A stretch of 6,047 nt of DNA. It comes from Dehalococcoidia bacterium (GTDB taxonomy: Bacteria > Chloroflexota > Dehalococcoidia > Dehalococcoidales > RBG-16-60-22). Below are positions 5,527 to 6,047 of the stretch, piece after piece. The stretch is taken from assembly GCA_030615655.1 (NCBI GenBank), contig JAUWYU010000100.1, positions 1 to 6,047 of the forward strand, given 5' to 3'. Position 1 is the first letter of the stretch, and each line of letters begins with the position of its first letter. The notes below the pieces were generated by a model. The model had not been told where the DNA came from. It saw only the letters and a program-made list of their open reading frames with translations, and did not search any database. The position numbers and the translations under genes are program-made.

Positions 5527-6047
5527 TCACTCGATAATATCCTGTTCTATTTCCACGAAAACAGGGCTTCCCGTTAGCGTAATCTCGGCAGCATCCTGTA
5601 TCGTTTCGTTGCCGTAAATATCCGTTACTCTGACCTTACCGGCGATTTCCGGCGCTAAATCACCATTTCCCCATAATACATAGACAGGTTTGTCATCAAC
5701 GATAAACCCATATTGCCCGGTGGCGATTTTCCTGGCTTCGGTGAAGAACTCAAGCTTATTTACCATCGTCTGAAAAGCCAGGTAGGCCGGCTTTTTCTTA
5801 CCATAGATATCGAGAAGAGCGGCACCACGAAAGTCCGGCGGCATATGGGAGTCAGCCAGATAGACCGTATAGAAAACCTTCTGGGCGCCATTGGCAAAGG
5901 CGGTCACGTACCCTTTAACAATCAGTTCGGCATGCTCCTCCTCGCTGATGTCACCATGCGGAAACTGTCCGGAGGCAATCTGGACCTCGGTAACCCAGAA
6001 TTCACCCTTCAGATATTTTTTCATCAGTTCTGAAAAAGCATCCGTAT
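5527..6047 (-). CDS. C-terminal part of a probable glycoside hydrolase-like (beta/alpha)8-barrel protein, N-terminus cut by window edge
   Basis: The frame is open from the right edge to TGA at 5527-5529, giving 173 complete codons. It continues upstream of the first visible ATG (6024) with TDAFSEL, so that Met is internal and the gene starts outside the window. FWVTEVQIASG looks like the seventh barrel strand of clan GH-A enzymes, where the nucleophilic Glu sits (Glu codon 5986-5988). KVFYTVYLAD fits strand eight, and GKKKPAYLAFQTMVNKLEFF fits the final helix. A beta-rich tail follows, from about GQYGFIVDDKPVYVLWG through VRVTDIYGNETIQDA to SPVFVEIEQDIIE, as in accessory beta domains of such hydrolases. 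The specific family and substrate cannot be told without the N-terminal half, and the catalytic role of the Glu is inferred. The gene converges on the operon with a 37-base gap and probably has separate regulation. Confidence 0.75.
   Translation of the reverse strand, partial: TDAFSELMKKYLKGEFWVTEVQIASGQFPHGDISEEEHAELIVKGYVTAFANGAQKVFYTVYLADSHMPPDFRGAALLDIYGKKKPAYLAFQTMVNKLEFFTEARKIATGQYGFIVDDKPVYVLWGNGDLAPEIAGKVRVTDIYGNETIQDAAEITLTGSPVFVEIEQDIIE

Noticed and set aside
6022..6024. ATG at 6024 (minus) as the true start of the right-hand gene
   Set aside because: The reading frame stays open to the window edge with sequence that fits the helix before the strand-7-like motif, and no ribosome site precedes this ATG.

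Overview
The window carries a compact three-gene operon for a membrane-bound molybdenum/tungsten iron-sulfur oxidoreductase (complex iron-sulfur molybdoenzyme, CISM). It lies on the + strand between two minus-strand genes, each cut by a window edge. The protein set and a GC content near 50% suggest an anaerobic bacterium. The 4Fe-4S subunit and the molybdopterin subunit resemble types I associate with uncultured Chloroflexota (Dehalococcoidia-like) and some Deltaproteobacteria or Firmicutes. That taxonomic guess comes from remembered family style, not from a search, and is weak.

Layout. Positions 1-1398 (-) encode most of a type-B carboxylesterase, with its C-terminus beyond the left edge. 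Positions 1399-1730 are an AT-rich divergent intergenic region. It holds a near-perfect sigma70-type promoter for the esterase, a second promoter reading into the operon, and several short repeats. The operon follows: 1731-2408 encodes a four-cluster ferredoxin-like electron-transfer subunit (DmsB/PsrB type), 2423-3298 a polytopic NrfD/PsrC-type quinone-interacting anchor (TTG start), and 3366-5489 the molybdopterin catalytic subunit. A 67-base gap with an 8-bp hairpin separates the anchor and catalytic genes. After a 37-base convergent gap, 5527-6047 (-) encodes the C-terminal part of a probable (beta/alpha)8-barrel glycoside hydrolase-like protein whose N-terminus is beyond the right edge.

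How the genes work together. The catalytic subunit should carry a bis-molybdopterin guanine dinucleotide metal centre and one [4Fe-4S] cluster. Electrons would pass through the four clusters of the small subunit to or from the menaquinone pool at the membrane protein. The order is electron-transfer subunit, anchor, catalytic subunit, rather than catalytic subunit first. The catalytic subunit has no twin-arginine signal, and no upstream in-frame start could add one, so the active site is predicted to face the cytoplasm. The substrate cannot be read from the sequence. The catalytic subunit keeps the family scaffold, but the loops at positions where many relatives carry WGxNP and GWW motifs are changed. 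I saw no RNA genes, mobile elements or CRISPR arrays.
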